Shown here: piece after piece, positions 55,285 to 64,000 of the stretch
Layout of the letters: each line of letters begins with the position of its first letter
How positions within the stretch are numbered: the stretch's first letter is position 1
From: Paenibacillus lemnae
Lineage (GTDB): Bacteria; Bacillota; Bacilli; Paenibacillales; Paenibacillaceae
Direction of reading: 5' to 3'
NCBI RefSeq assembly: GCF_012933385.1
Contig: NZ_JABBPN010000002.1
Coordinates: 186,001-250,000 of the forward strand
Length of the DNA stretch: 64,000 bases
Made by a program: the position numbers and the translations under genes
The notes under the pieces: generated by a model
Database searches by the model: none
Seen by the model: the letters and a program-made list of their open reading frames with translations, nothing else
Told to the model about the DNA's origin: nothing

Positions 55285-56079
55285 CTATTCCTGAGTAGTA
55301 GGCGGATTATCTTCTTCTGGAGGAGGTTCCGGTTCAAAAGGTTCATAGGAATCTGCCTCCAGCATCGTGATGATTCCAGGCTGCTGCATTTCCGTGACCT
55401 GATTCAGATATTCAACCTTGCTGCGCAGCAGGGAAACCGCTGTAATCACTTCGAATTTCGAACGGGTGTACATTTTGATCCGGTCGGGAAAAGAAGGCGT
55501 AGGTGAAGGCATAATCTCCGATATATCAGATGTCATGCTGTTCGGTATATCTACCAGAGCTTCGCTAAGCTTGACCTTGATCGGATCCTTCTCATCCCAA
55601 TGGGTCAGGATCGGTTTTTCGACAGCGATTCCGCTGGCCGATACCGGTATAGATGTACCGCTTGCCAGGATCGCTTTCAGCCCGCCGTCAGCTGCAAGCT
55701 CATAGGCTACAGTGGGATGCTCTGTGATACTGACGCGGATCACACCGGGAAAGGTCTTATCCACGGCAGCGCTCTTAATGGTCCCTACCTCAGCCAAAGC
55801 ACTTTCGATGCGCTCAGGATCCACACCGAAAAATTGGGCTCCCACTTCAAGTCCGGCTTTTTGCATGAGCTGCTTGTCCGAGTTAAAGGTATTTCCTGTA
55901 AAATCAATCTGTGATACCTTGCTCAGCGGAGACCGAAAAAAAAGCACTGCCAGCAGGGCTGCAAACAATAAGATCAAAACAAACAGAATCTTCCTCGCCG
56001 TCTTTGGTATTTTGGGCCTGGCCTCTTTCAGCACAGGAATTTGTTGTTTGGGCATATCCACACTCCATAAAAGAACCAT
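55285..56079 (-). CDS. divIB: Division protein DivIB/FtsQ
   Basis: 264 residues. Short cytoplasmic N-terminus with KPKIPKTARK-type charge, one membrane segment (about 29-48), then POTRA (about 55-125, VSQIDFTGNTFNSDKQLM) and the FtsQ/DivIB beta domain. It works with DivIC/FtsL in septal wall synthesis. A Pro/Glu-rich tail (EPFEPEPPPEEDN) is acidic. ATG 56079 is used: AAGGAGGGG lies seven bases before it, but this site is inside a hairpin. In-frame starts to 56121 are less likely. Confidence 0.92.
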   Translation of the reverse strand: MVLLWSVDMPKQQIPVLKEARPKIPKTARKILFVLILLFAALLAVLFFRSPLSKVSQIDFTGNTFNSDKQLMQKAGLEVGAQFFGVDPERIESALAEVGTIKSAAVDKTFPGVIRVSITEHPTVAYELAADGGLKAILASGTSIPVSASGIAVEKPILTHWDEKDPIKVKLSEALVDIPNSMTSDISEIMPSPTPSFPDRIKMYTRSKFEVITAVSLLRSKVEYLNQVTEMQQPGIITMLEADSYEPFEPEPPPEEDNPPTTQE

Positions 56080-56083
56080 TTCA

Positions 56084-56105
56084 TCCCCTCCTTCACAGGA
56101 GGGGA
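56084..56105 (-). promoter_or_regulatory. Hairpin hiding the divIB ribosome site
   Basis: Minus strand TCCCCTCC, loop TGTGAA, GGAGGGGA: eight perfect pairs. The 3' arm is the divIB Shine-Dalgarno sequence itself. No T run, so not a terminator. Confidence 0.85.
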
Positions 56106-56117
56106 TAAGCAGGGTCG

Positions 56118-57401
56118 TCAATTGGCTAAATCCAACGGTTTCGGGACAGGTGTCTGTCGTATGATCTTGGCCCCGAGTCCCTGGAACATATTCTCTATCC
56201 GGTCATATCCGCGGTCAATATGGTGAATCTGCTCCACCACTGTCGTACCTTGTGCAGCCAGACCAGCAATAACAAGGGCTGCGCCTGCGCGAAGGTCAGT
56301 CGCTTCCACGGTCGCACCATAAATGCGCTGTACTCCCCGGATAAAGGCACAGTTTAAGTCTGTTGAAATATCCGCACCCATACGTGACAATTCCTCTACA
56401 TGCTTGAAACGGCCCTCGAACACAGTCTCCTTCATCACACTGAAACCATCGGCAAGAGAAAGAAGCACCATAATCTGGGACTGCAGGTCGGTCGGGAAAG
56501 AAGGGTACGGGGAGGTTACAATGCGTTCTACCGCTTTCGGGCGGCTCATACAGCTTACATTCATTATATCATTGCAGATACTGGTTTGAACACCTGCCCG
56601 CTTCAGCACATGGGTAAGCGAGTTCAGATGAGAGGGATTGCATTTCGTCAGCGTTACACTGCCGCGGGTCGCAGCCGCAGCAATCATCACCGTTCCAGCG
56701 ACAATCCGATCGGGTATAATCTCATAATCACATGGGGTCAGAGAATCCACACCATGAATGGTGATGGTGTCCGTACCGGCCCCGATGATATTCGCGCCCA
56801 TCTTGTTCAGAAAGTTCTGGAGATCCTGAATTTCTGGCTCTCTGGCCGCATTCGTAAGAACTGTGGTTCCCGATGCAGTTGCAGCAGCCATCATAATGTT
56901 CTCAGTCGCACCTACACTGGCAAAATCCAGATGAATGTCAGCACCGGTCAGTCTGGATGCCTTGCAGTGAATTTTCTGGTCACTCTCTTCGATCTCTGCG
57001 CCCAGAGCAAGCAATCCCTGAAGGTGCAGATCAATTTTCCGTTCACCGATCGCACAGCCGCCAGGCTGATAGATCGTGACTTCACCAAACCGGGCCAGCA
57101 GAGGACCCATCAAAAATATGGAGGATCTCATCTGCTTCATTAAATCTTCCGGCACATGAAACGAATTGGCGGATGAGGTATCCACAGTTACTGTTTCCAG
57201 CTCATGCTTGCATTTGGACCCGAGACGGCTGAGTATGTTCAACATGACCTCAATGTCCAGCAGATGTGGAACATTGCTCAGCCGAACATGGCCTTCTGCA
57301 AGAAGGCAAGCCGCCAAAATCGGTAAAGCGGCATTTTTTGCGCCATGGATACGTATAGTTCCTGTTAGGGGGCTTCCGCCCTCAATCACCAATTTGTCCA
57401 A
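56118..57401 (-). CDS. murA: UDP-N-acetylglucosamine 1-carboxyvinyltransferase
   Basis: 427 residues; first committed step of peptidoglycan precursor synthesis, adding enolpyruvate to UDP-GlcNAc. Catalytic Cys116 in QPGGCAIG (fosfomycin target), HGAKNAALP with the conserved Lys-Asn at 22-23, and RIVAGTVMIAAAATRG. The start is TTG 57401: GGAGG lies seven bases upstream, and the extension to 57437 is not protein-like. It follows murB with a 16-base gap. Position in dcw suits MurAA. Confidence 0.97.
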   Translation of the reverse strand: MDKLVIEGGSPLTGTIRIHGAKNAALPILAACLLAEGHVRLSNVPHLLDIEVMLNILSRLGSKCKHELETVTVDTSSANSFHVPEDLMKQMRSSIFLMGPLLARFGEVTIYQPGGCAIGERKIDLHLQGLLALGAEIEESDQKIHCKASRLTGADIHLDFASVGATENIMMAAATASGTTVLTNAAREPEIQDLQNFLNKMGANIIGAGTDTITIHGVDSLTPCDYEIIPDRIVAGTVMIAAAATRGSVTLTKCNPSHLNSLTHVLKRAGVQTSICNDIMNVSCMSRPKAVERIVTSPYPSFPTDLQSQIMVLLSLADGFSVMKETVFEGRFKHVEELSRMGADISTDLNCAFIRGVQRIYGATVEATDLRAGAALVIAGLAAQGTTVVEQIHHIDRGYDRIENMFQGLGAKIIRQTPVPKPLDLAN

Positions 57402-57417
57402 TGTATCACCTCCGAGT

Positions 57418-58323
57418 TTACCGCTCCCCCATGACATAGACTTCGGGAACCAAGGTGATTCCGTTTTTCTCGGAAATGGTGTCCTGAACCTTCTTCATAA
57501 GGGCGAGCACGTCCTCTGCTGTCGCTTGACCGGTGTTTTCAATGAAATTGGCATGCTGATTGGATATCTCGGCGCCTCCGATCCGGAAGCCTTTCAACCC
57601 TGCGGCTTCAATCAGCCGGGCAGCATGATCCCCGGGCGGGTTCCGGAAAACACTCCCTGCGGTGGCCGATTGAAGCGGCTGTGTACGCCGGCGGCGGTCC
57701 TTATAGGATGACATGGCTGCGGAAATTTCCTTCTTATCCCCTTTTTGGAGCTGAAATTGTGCGCTTACCACAACGCCTTTCCGCTCATGCAGTACGGAGT
57801 GACGGTAGTCAAACTCCATATCCTCAGCAGCATAGTGAACCAATTCCCCTGTATCCAGTACAATGTCAGCGGACTTAAATATGCGTGACACATCAGACCC
57901 GTGAGCGCCGGCATTCATATACACAGCTCCTCCAACTGAACCAGGAATGCCGCCGGCAAACTCCAGTCCTGTCAGAGCTTCCTTGCCTGCAAGGACACTG
58001 AGTTTGACAAAGGACATACTGCCACCGGCGAAGGCAACTTCACCGTTAAAACTGGCCTCGTCAAACCCCTCTCCCAGCTTGATCACAACACCGCGGATTC
58101 CCTTGTCAGAGATCAGCATGTTAGAACCCCGGCCAAGCTGAATCCATGGAATCTGCGCTTTGTGAAGTGTGCTCAGAAGCTCTGCCAGCTGTTCCTTGTT
58201 TTCCGGCACGACCAGAACATCGGCAGGACCGCCGATCTTCCATGTCGTATATTTCGCGAGCGGCTCGTTCCAGTGTAATGCTCCGATATTTAGTGGCTCT
58301 AATAATGTTTTTAATTGCTGCAT
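57418..58323 (-). CDS. murB: UDP-N-acetylenolpyruvoylglucosamine reductase
   Basis: 301 residues, type IIa MurB. FAD domain with YTTWKIGGPADVLVVP and LGRGSNMLISDKGIRG; substrate domain ends with the active Ser in AGSVFRNPPGDH and catalytic Glu in the last 15 residues (GITLVPEVYV). GGAGG eight bases before ATG. 158 bases separate it from murG; that gap has a weak hairpin but no clear gene. Confidence 0.97.
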   Translation of the reverse strand: MQQLKTLLEPLNIGALHWNEPLAKYTTWKIGGPADVLVVPENKEQLAELLSTLHKAQIPWIQLGRGSNMLISDKGIRGVVIKLGEGFDEASFNGEVAFAGGSMSFVKLSVLAGKEALTGLEFAGGIPGSVGGAVYMNAGAHGSDVSRIFKSADIVLDTGELVHYAAEDMEFDYRHSVLHERKGVVVSAQFQLQKGDKKEISAAMSSYKDRRRRTQPLQSATAGSVFRNPPGDHAARLIEAAGLKGFRIGGAEISNQHANFIENTGQATAEDVLALMKKVQDTISEKNGITLVPEVYVMGER

Positions 58324-58481
58324 CCTGATTTACCTCCTTGATAAAACCGAAAAAGCCATATCCTCATGGGTGAAGAGATGGCCGCTTTTTCGGGTCATAC
58401 CGGCCGCTTTTGGGTGATTGTCACGTTGTATAGAGTATCTTATGTAGGCCTCTTCATGTGTGTGACAGTCGCCCAGCCGTT

Positions 58482-59591
58482 TTAAGGCCTTGTAATCAAC
58501 CGGTGGATTTCTTCTACAATTACTGCTGCTGAATCCGGCTTTCCCAGCTGCTTGGATGCTTTCGACATCGCAAGCTGAAGCTCCGGATTCTTCATAATTT
58601 CCGTAATACGCTGAAAAAGAGTGTCTGCATTCAGGTCTTTCTCCAAAATCATTCGGGATGCTCCCGCTTCTTCCAGCTGACGGGCATTGGCCTCCTGATG
58701 ATTATTCGTCACATTCGGAGACGGTATTAAAACAGACGGTATACCCAGTGATGTAATCTCTGCCAAAAAAGAAGCCCCTGCCCGGTTTACGATCAGGGAT
58801 GTAGCTGCCAGCACCTCTGGCATGTTATTTACATAGGGAACAATATGCAAATGATTCGGCATCGTACCCAGCTTGCTGCGAACCGCTTCACGCGTATCTT
58901 CAAAATACAATTCACCAGTTACATATACAAAGTGGACATCTTCCAAAGACCCAAGTTTTTCGGCCATGCCAATCATAGCCTGATTAATCGCTTTTGCGCC
59001 ACGGCTTCCACCGGTAATAAGCACAATCTTGCTGTCCATGGGAATACCCAGCGAAGCAAATCCGCGTTCCCGATTCGCCGACTGCACCGTCGTTGCCCGT
59101 GGATTGCCGGTATAAAGCACCCGCTTCGCTTTCGGGAAAGAGCGCTCCGAGCCTTCAAAGCTGACGGCAACACTGTCTGCATAACGGCTTAAAAATTGAT
59201 TCGTCAGACCCGGAATGGCATTCTGCTCATGAATCATCGTCGGAATTCCAAGTTTCGCTGCTGCATAAACGACCGGTCCGCATACATACCCTCCGGTTCC
59301 GATAACAATATCCGGCTTGAATTGTGACAACAGCTTCTTGCTGCGGGTGACTCCCTTGAAAAAACGCATAATCGTTTTTACATTGTCGAGAGACAGCTTC
59401 CGGCGGAAGCCTGTGATATCAATACTTTCAAAAGGAAGGTTTTCCTGTGGCACAAGCCGGCTCTCCAGTCCCTTCTCACTGCCAATATATAAAAAAGCGT
59501 TACTTGTGCTCTCCGCTTCACAATGTCTTGCTATAGCGACGGCCGGGTAGATATGTCCTCCGGTTCCGCCGCCAGTTAATACGACACGCAT
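58482..59591 (-). CDS. murG: Lipid II synthase MurG
   Basis: 369 residues, GT-B glycosyltransferase that adds GlcNAc to lipid I. N-terminal GTGGHIYPAVA glycine loop near 10-20, GTGGYVCGPVVYAA, LITGGSRGAKAIN, and the UDP-GlcNAc site with RAGASFLAEI. ATG 59591 is preferred to GTG 59600: GAGGTG lies six bases before it. Stop of spoVE overlaps the region (gap of five bases). Confidence 0.97.
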   Translation of the reverse strand: MRVVLTGGGTGGHIYPAVAIARHCEAESTSNAFLYIGSEKGLESRLVPQENLPFESIDITGFRRKLSLDNVKTIMRFFKGVTRSKKLLSQFKPDIVIGTGGYVCGPVVYAAAKLGIPTMIHEQNAIPGLTNQFLSRYADSVAVSFEGSERSFPKAKRVLYTGNPRATTVQSANRERGFASLGIPMDSKIVLITGGSRGAKAINQAMIGMAEKLGSLEDVHFVYVTGELYFEDTREAVRSKLGTMPNHLHIVPYVNNMPEVLAATSLIVNRAGASFLAEITSLGIPSVLIPSPNVTNNHQEANARQLEEAGASRMILEKDLNADTLFQRITEIMKNPELQLAMSKASKQLGKPDSAAVIVEEIHRLITRP

Positions 59592-59596
59592 GCCGT

Positions 59597-60694
59597 TCAC
59601 CTCGCATAACGGGAAATGTTTAGTAAAATGCCGAGCGCGGTCAGCATCAAGGTCAGAGAACTTCCACCGTAACTGATCAGCGGAAGCGTAATTCCTGTAA
59701 CAGGCATAAGTCCAATGACGACGCCAATGTTAATAATGACCTGAATGGCCACCATACCGATAATCCCGACAGCCAGCAGACTGGCAAAGCTGTCGTTGAC
59801 GGTCATCGCAATCCGCATCCCTCTCCATACCAGGATCAGGAACAGCATCAGGACAATCAAACCTCCGATAAATCCCAGCTCTTCAGCCAGAATGGCAAAA
59901 ATGAAATCCGTCTGGGGCTCCGGGACATAGCTGTATTTCTGCCGGCTCATCCCCAGGCCCAGCCCGCCAAGCCCTCCCGGTCCAATGGCATAAAGCGACT
60001 GAATGATCTGGTATCCCGTACCCAGCGGGTCTGACCAGGGATCCAGAAAGCCTGTAATGCGCTTCAGACGATAGGGTGCTGCCAGGATCAAGCCGACAAA
60101 CCCGGCTGCTCCGCCCAGGGCCAGAAAGCCGAGATGTTTCATTTTGGCCCCAGCCGCAAATACGATCATCAATGCTGCACCAAGCATAACGGCACCGGTC
60201 CCCAGATCCGGCTGAAGCATGATCAGACCAAAAGCCAGGCCAATGAGCCCAAGCGGCGGAAGCAGTCCCTTGGAAAAGGACGTGATGTTGTAATCTTCGC
60301 GTGACAACCACTTCGCCAGGAACAGAATCATGCCCAGCTTCATGAACTCTGAGGGCTGAATGCCAAAGGAGCTTATGCCCAGCCAGCTTCGCGCACCGCC
60401 CCGGACAACCCCGATACCAGGAATCAGAACGATGACAAGCATAAAAAAACAGATCAAAAGCCCAAGCTTGGCAAATCTTTTCCAGACACGAACATCCATA
60501 TTGGCTGTGAAATACATGGCCCCAAGGCCGAGAGCCGCAAAAAGCAGCTGACGTTTCACAAAATAAAACGAATCTCCGTAATCATGAAAAGCGAGCACAG
60601 AGCCCGCACTGTAGACCATAACCATCCCCATGGTCAGCAGGGCCAGGATACTGATCAGGAGCCATAGATCAGGCGCCGGGAGTTTCTTGTTCAT
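59597..60694 (-). CDS. spoVE: SEDS-family glycosyltransferase SpoVE/FtsW
   Basis: 365 residues, about ten membrane segments. SEDS peptidoglycan polymerase; a SpoVE role (spore cortex) or FtsW role (septal wall) depends on position and expression. It lies between murD and murG, as spoVE does in B. subtilis; B. subtilis ftsW lies elsewhere. Conserved: ARSWLGISSFGIQPSEFMKL and PVTGITLPLISYGGSSL. AAAGGTG before ATG. Name is based on place in the cluster. Confidence 0.88.
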   Translation of the reverse strand: MNKKLPAPDLWLLISILALLTMGMVMVYSAGSVLAFHDYGDSFYFVKRQLLFAALGLGAMYFTANMDVRVWKRFAKLGLLICFFMLVIVLIPGIGVVRGGARSWLGISSFGIQPSEFMKLGMILFLAKWLSREDYNITSFSKGLLPPLGLIGLAFGLIMLQPDLGTGAVMLGAALMIVFAAGAKMKHLGFLALGGAAGFVGLILAAPYRLKRITGFLDPWSDPLGTGYQIIQSLYAIGPGGLGGLGLGMSRQKYSYVPEPQTDFIFAILAEELGFIGGLIVLMLFLILVWRGMRIAMTVNDSFASLLAVGIIGMVAIQVIINIGVVIGLMPVTGITLPLISYGGSSLTLMLTALGILLNISRYAR

Positions 60695-60745
60695 GAAGAG
60701 GCCACCTTTTGCATTGTAAGTAGGGGCTTATCCACACCCCCCTAC

Positions 60746-62167
60746 TTACAGATTATGCACTGCCTCTTTAAAAATGCGTCCCCGCGTCTCATAGGAAGGA
60801 AACATGTCCCAGCTGGCACAAGCAGGAGACAGAAGAACAACATCTCCTTCCTCGGCCAGTAGGGCTGCCCGATTTACGGCAGCGGTCAGCACAGCGGCAG
60901 CGTCCTCTTCATTATCGACCAGGACGATTTCCTTTAATCCGGCCTCGGCCGCCGCTTTTGCAAGCTTTTCTTTCGTTTCCCCGAGCAGCACCACAGCCTT
61001 CACACGGTCCTGCAAAACAGGAACAAGCTCTTCATAGCCTGTTCCCCGATCCAGGCCTCCAGCGATGAGCACGATCGGCTGCTGGAAAGAAGTGAGCGCC
61101 ATAGAAGTTGCTTTGGCATTGGTTGCTTTGGAATTATTGTAATAGGTCACACCCTGTCGTTCCTTTACGAATTCCATGCGATGCTCTACTCCGCGGAAAT
61201 CAGTCAAAGGACCGGAAAGTGAAGCAATATCTGCTCCAGCGGCCAGTGCAATGGCACAAGCGGCAAGCGCATTACCCACATTAAACCTGCCCGGGAGACC
61301 GATTTGTTCTACCGGGATGATCTCGTGCGTGAAGCCCTTATCATCACTGTACACCACAGTACGGCTGATTTCATCTTCCACACCCGGCAAGTATGGCGGA
61401 ACCACATGCACCCCTTCCTGCAGCGCCTCATTCAGCGAAAACGGAAGGATATGACTTTTGATATAAGGCACGAGGCTCCGGCATACCGGATCATCCCAAT
61501 TCAGTACCGCTGTATCCTCTTCTGTCTGATTAGCAAACAGCTTCGCTTTGGAGGCTACATAATCATCCATCCCACCATGATAATCCAGATGGGTTTCTGC
61601 AATATTAAGGAGACAAGCGATCCGCGGGCGGTAATCTTCTGTCCCTTTCAGCTGAAAGCTGCTCAGCTCGACGACCATCCAGTGATCTTCTGTTGCTTCC
61701 TGTGCAGCCTGACACAGCGGTGTTCCGATATTCCCGGCCACAATAGGTGATTTCCCTGCGGCTTCCAGCAGTTTCCCTACCCATGTTGTCGTTGTCGTTT
61801 TTCCATTGGAACCGGTTATACCAATCATTGGTGCACGGCAGAGGTGATAAGCAACCTCCACTTCCGTCACGACGGGAATGTTCAGCTCCTGTGCTTTCAC
61901 AACGGGAGCTGCATGATACGGAATGCCAGGATTTTTGACCAAAAGAGCCACGCCCGGATGAACAAGGTCATCGGGATGTCCGCCGCAGATGACCCGGACG
62001 CCTTCAGCTTCCAGCTCCTCCGCTTCCGGACACTCCTCCCGGGGCTTCTGATCATTCACTGTTACATTTGCTCCTGACGCATGCAGCACTTTCGCTACCT
62101 GCAGCCCGCTTTTGGCCAGTCCAAGCACGATAACTTCCTTGCCGCGGTATTCTTCTGGATGTTTCAT
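60746..62167 (-). CDS. murD: UDP-N-acetylmuramoylalanine-D-glutamate ligase
   Basis: 473 residues; adds D-Glu to UDP-MurNAc-Ala. N-terminal Rossmann domain (VIVLGLAKSGLQ), central ATPase with P-loop GSNGKTTT (119-126), and C-terminal domain with NNSKATN (substrate). ATG 62167 is used: AAGGGG lies near it and the extension to 62248 overlaps mraY. A gap of 51 bases lies before spoVE. Confidence 0.97.
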   Translation of the reverse strand: MKHPEEYRGKEVIVLGLAKSGLQVAKVLHASGANVTVNDQKPREECPEAEELEAEGVRVICGGHPDDLVHPGVALLVKNPGIPYHAAPVVKAQELNIPVVTEVEVAYHLCRAPMIGITGSNGKTTTTTWVGKLLEAAGKSPIVAGNIGTPLCQAAQEATEDHWMVVELSSFQLKGTEDYRPRIACLLNIAETHLDYHGGMDDYVASKAKLFANQTEEDTAVLNWDDPVCRSLVPYIKSHILPFSLNEALQEGVHVVPPYLPGVEDEISRTVVYSDDKGFTHEIIPVEQIGLPGRFNVGNALAACAIALAAGADIASLSGPLTDFRGVEHRMEFVKERQGVTYYNNSKATNAKATSMALTSFQQPIVLIAGGLDRGTGYEELVPVLQDRVKAVVLLGETKEKLAKAAAEAGLKEIVLVDNEEDAAAVLTAAVNRAALLAEEGDVVLLSPACASWDMFPSYETRGRIFKEAVHNL

Positions 62168-62169
62168 GT

Positions 62170-63135
62170 CTACAACCCCTTGTTCAGATAAAGTCCGATA
62201 CCAGCCAGCAGAATACCTACGGCCCAGAATGTAATGACGACACGCCACTCTGACCAGCCGGATAGTTCAAAATGATGGTGAATCGGACTCATTTTGAATA
62301 TGCGCTTGCCCCTTGTTTTAAACGATATCACTTGAAGCACAACGGACAGCATCTCAATGACGAACACACCGCCGATAATCAGGAAGAGCAGCTCACTCTT
62401 TGTTACGATTGCAATCGCGCCGATCGCTCCGCCAATGCCAAGAGAGCCTGTATCGCCCATAAATACCTTAGCCGGATGAGCATTGAAGACGAGAAAACCA
62501 AGCACGGCACCGATCATGGCTGCCGCACAAAAGGCAGCTGCAAAGGAGGTCGACTGGATGGCGACGAGTGCATAAGCTCCAAATGCGATGGCACTGACGC
62601 CAGACAGCAGGCCGTCCAATCCATCAGTGAAGTTGACCGCGTTGCTGATCGCCAGCATCATGATAATAATGAACGGATAATAAAACCATGGGCCCCAATC
62701 CAATGACCACTGAATTCCTGGCATGCTGATCGCAGTGCTGTGGCCGTTGGACAGCAAAAGCCAGCACATGATCCCCGAAAACAGCAGCTGACCGAACAGC
62801 TTCTGACGCGCTGTCAGACCCAGGGAGCGCTTGAATACAATTTTGATGTAATCATCCATGAATCCGATCAGGCCAAAACCGAGTGTTCCGACCAGCAGAA
62901 CATAAAAGCTGTTATCCACCGGTGAAAACTTCAAGAATGTCAGAGTGAAGGCCAGTAAAATGACGACACCGCCCATGGTAGGCGTCCCGGCTTTCTTCAG
63001 GTGACTCTGTGGACCATCATCCCGGACCTGCTGACCGAACTTCATACGTCGAAGCAGCGGAATCAGCAGAGGTGCGGAAATGACAGCTAGTATAAAAGAT
63101 ACACCGATTGTCAGCAATAAGAGTTGAAAGTCCAT
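62170..63135 (-). CDS. mraY: Phospho-MurNAc-pentapeptide transferase MraY
   Basis: 321 residues, ten membrane segments. It makes lipid I from UDP-MurNAc-pentapeptide and undecaprenyl phosphate. Catalytic motifs: GFMDDYIKIV with Asp94-Asp95, SNAVNFTDGLDG (165-174), and IHHHFELSGW with His286-288. GGGGGTG before ATG. Two-base gap to murD, four to murF. Confidence 0.98.
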   Translation of the reverse strand: MDFQLLLLTIGVSFILAVISAPLLIPLLRRMKFGQQVRDDGPQSHLKKAGTPTMGGVVILLAFTLTFLKFSPVDNSFYVLLVGTLGFGLIGFMDDYIKIVFKRSLGLTARQKLFGQLLFSGIMCWLLLSNGHSTAISMPGIQWSLDWGPWFYYPFIIIMMLAISNAVNFTDGLDGLLSGVSAIAFGAYALVAIQSTSFAAAFCAAAMIGAVLGFLVFNAHPAKVFMGDTGSLGIGGAIGAIAIVTKSELLFLIIGGVFVIEMLSVVLQVISFKTRGKRIFKMSPIHHHFELSGWSEWRVVITFWAVGILLAGIGLYLNKGL

Positions 63136-63139
63136 GATA

Positions 63140-64000
63140 TCACCCCCTCACATCATTGTTGCTTGCCGGCAGATTTTTCAATGCTTCGACGACTTCTTCC
63201 AGCTTCATGCCCCGGGAAGCTTTCACCAGCACAACATCTTTACTGGTTACTTCCTTCAAGACCGCTTGAATGAGCGTCGTTTTGTCCGTATATGCTTTGA
63301 CACTTCCTTCCGGCATCCGGCTCTTGGCGGCCTCTGCCATGTGAAGTGAAAGCGGACCGTATGTATACAGCCTGTCAATCTCTCCAGGTGAAATCATGCG
63401 CCCAATCTCCGCGTGGAATTCAATTTCCTGCTCTCCCAGTTCCAGCATGTCCCCGAGTACAGCAATCCGGTTCCGGTAGCCATTCACCCCGCCCAGTACA
63501 TCCAAAGCCGCTTTAACAGACAGCGGACTTGCATTATAAGCATCGTTCAGTACGGTGACGCCGTGGGGCGTTTCAATGCTTTCGACCCGCATGCTTGTCA
63601 GCTTCAACGAAGCAAAGCCTTCCCGGATCTCTTCCTGGGTAACGCCGAAATGACGTGCAGCCGCCATGGCTGCCAGGGCGTTAACCACATTATGTTTACC
63701 GAGCAGCGGAAGACTGAAGCTGTCTTCCGGATGCGAGGCTGCACTGAATATAACTCCCTTTTCATGAAACATCATGCCTGCTGGATAATCATCGTTATCC
63801 TCGCGATTTCCAAATGTGAACGTGACAAGTTCTTCAGGTTTTGCCGTTTCCGGCTCATCCAATACCTGATGAAGCAGCGGCTCATCGCCATGATAAATAA
63901 GCAGACCGCCAGACTTTAATCCGCTGATGATTTCCAGTTTTGCACGAGCGATCTCATGCCGGGAGCCCAGCTGCAGCAGATGGGATTCACCAACATTGGT
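63140..64000 (-). CDS. murF: UDP-MurNAc-tripeptide D-alanyl-D-alanine ligase, 5' part outside the window
   Basis: Adds D-Ala-D-Ala to the precursor. 286 codons are visible to the window edge; the N-terminal domain and P-loop lie outside. The open frame runs past ATG 63862 into TNVGESHLLQLGSRHEIARAK, a conserved ATPase-domain segment, so 63862 is not the start. Other motifs: GKHNVVNALAAMA, and NDAYNASPLSVKAAL (substrate). Operon order murF-mraY-murD-spoVE is standard. Confidence 0.96.
   Translation of the reverse strand, partial: TNVGESHLLQLGSRHEIARAKLEIISGLKSGGLLIYHGDEPLLHQVLDEPETAKPEELVTFTFGNREDNDDYPAGMMFHEKGVIFSAASHPEDSFSLPLLGKHNVVNALAAMAAARHFGVTQEEIREGFASLKLTSMRVESIETPHGVTVLNDAYNASPLSVKAALDVLGGVNGYRNRIAVLGDMLELGEQEIEFHAEIGRMISPGEIDRLYTYGPLSLHMAEAAKSRMPEGSVKAYTDKTTLIQAVLKEVTSKDVVLVKASRGMKLEEVVEALKNLPASNNDVRG

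Noticed and set aside
58346..58390. Hairpin with T-rich end between murG and murB
   Set aside because: The stem is interrupted and its loop long; a terminator here would cut the dcw operon. Not strong enough to list.

Overview
The window reads as chromosomal DNA of a spore-forming, low-to-mid GC Firmicute, most likely Paenibacillus or a close relative. The basis is the uninterrupted block murF-mraY-murD-spoVE-murG-murB-murA-divIB-ftsA-ftsZ-spoIIGA-sigE-sigG-ylmC/D/E-sepF-ylmG-ylmH-divIVA-ileS-lspA-rluD-pyr, a PyrR-type attenuator, a T-box ileS leader, sporulation sigma factors, and YesM/YesN plus LplB/LplC style sugar transport. Nearly all genes lie on the minus strand, so the biological order runs from high to low coordinates.

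1-15.2 kb is a carbohydrate-use locus. A YesM/YesN two-component system is followed by a CUT1-type ABC importer (binding lipoprotein and two permeases; no ATPase here, as is usual because a shared MsmX-like ATPase serves these systems). Four cytoplasmic glycoside hydrolases follow: GH3, GH125 (exo-alpha-1,6-mannosidase type), a large clan GH-A enzyme and GH38 (alpha-mannosidase type, cut by the window edge). Together they suggest import and internal breakdown of manno-oligosaccharides or high-mannose N-glycan fragments. A cre-like site precedes the binding-protein gene.

15.2-28.6 kb is an accessory stretch: a GsiB/YflT-like stress protein, a small L,D-transpeptidase, an AI-2E family membrane protein, uracil-DNA glycosylase, several small lipoproteins and membrane proteins, a WXG100-headed candidate polymorphic toxin with a probable immunity gene, tRNA-Leu(UAA), a YitT protein behind a possible attenuator, a polysaccharide deacetylase, a tRNA pair (CAU and initiator Met), and a TetR-controlled ABC-2 exporter operon with a visible operator palindrome.

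28.6-39 kb is the pyrimidine operon pyrR-pyrB-pyrC-carA-carB-pyrF-pyrE, behind one PyrR attenuator and lacking pyrP, pyrK and pyrD. An LL-diaminopimelate aminotransferase-like gene lies just upstream. 39-46 kb carries rluD, lspA, a divergent yteA-like gene, a DUF5665-like gene and a eukaryote-type (type 2) ileS under an Ile T-box. 46-64 kb is the division, peptidoglycan and early sporulation cluster. Within it are a spoIIG-like promoter with 22-bp spacing, a sigma-H-like promoter before ftsA, a sigma-F/G-like promoter before sigG, a tandem 47-bp palindromic repeat between spoIIGA and sigE, and a hairpin that buries the divIB ribosome binding site.

The least familiar elements are the 1048-residue GH-A enzyme, the WXG100/HExxxH toxin candidate with its partner, the terminator inside the yitT leader, and the structured RNA elements next to sigE and divIB. 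No CRISPR array, insertion sequence or rRNA was seen.
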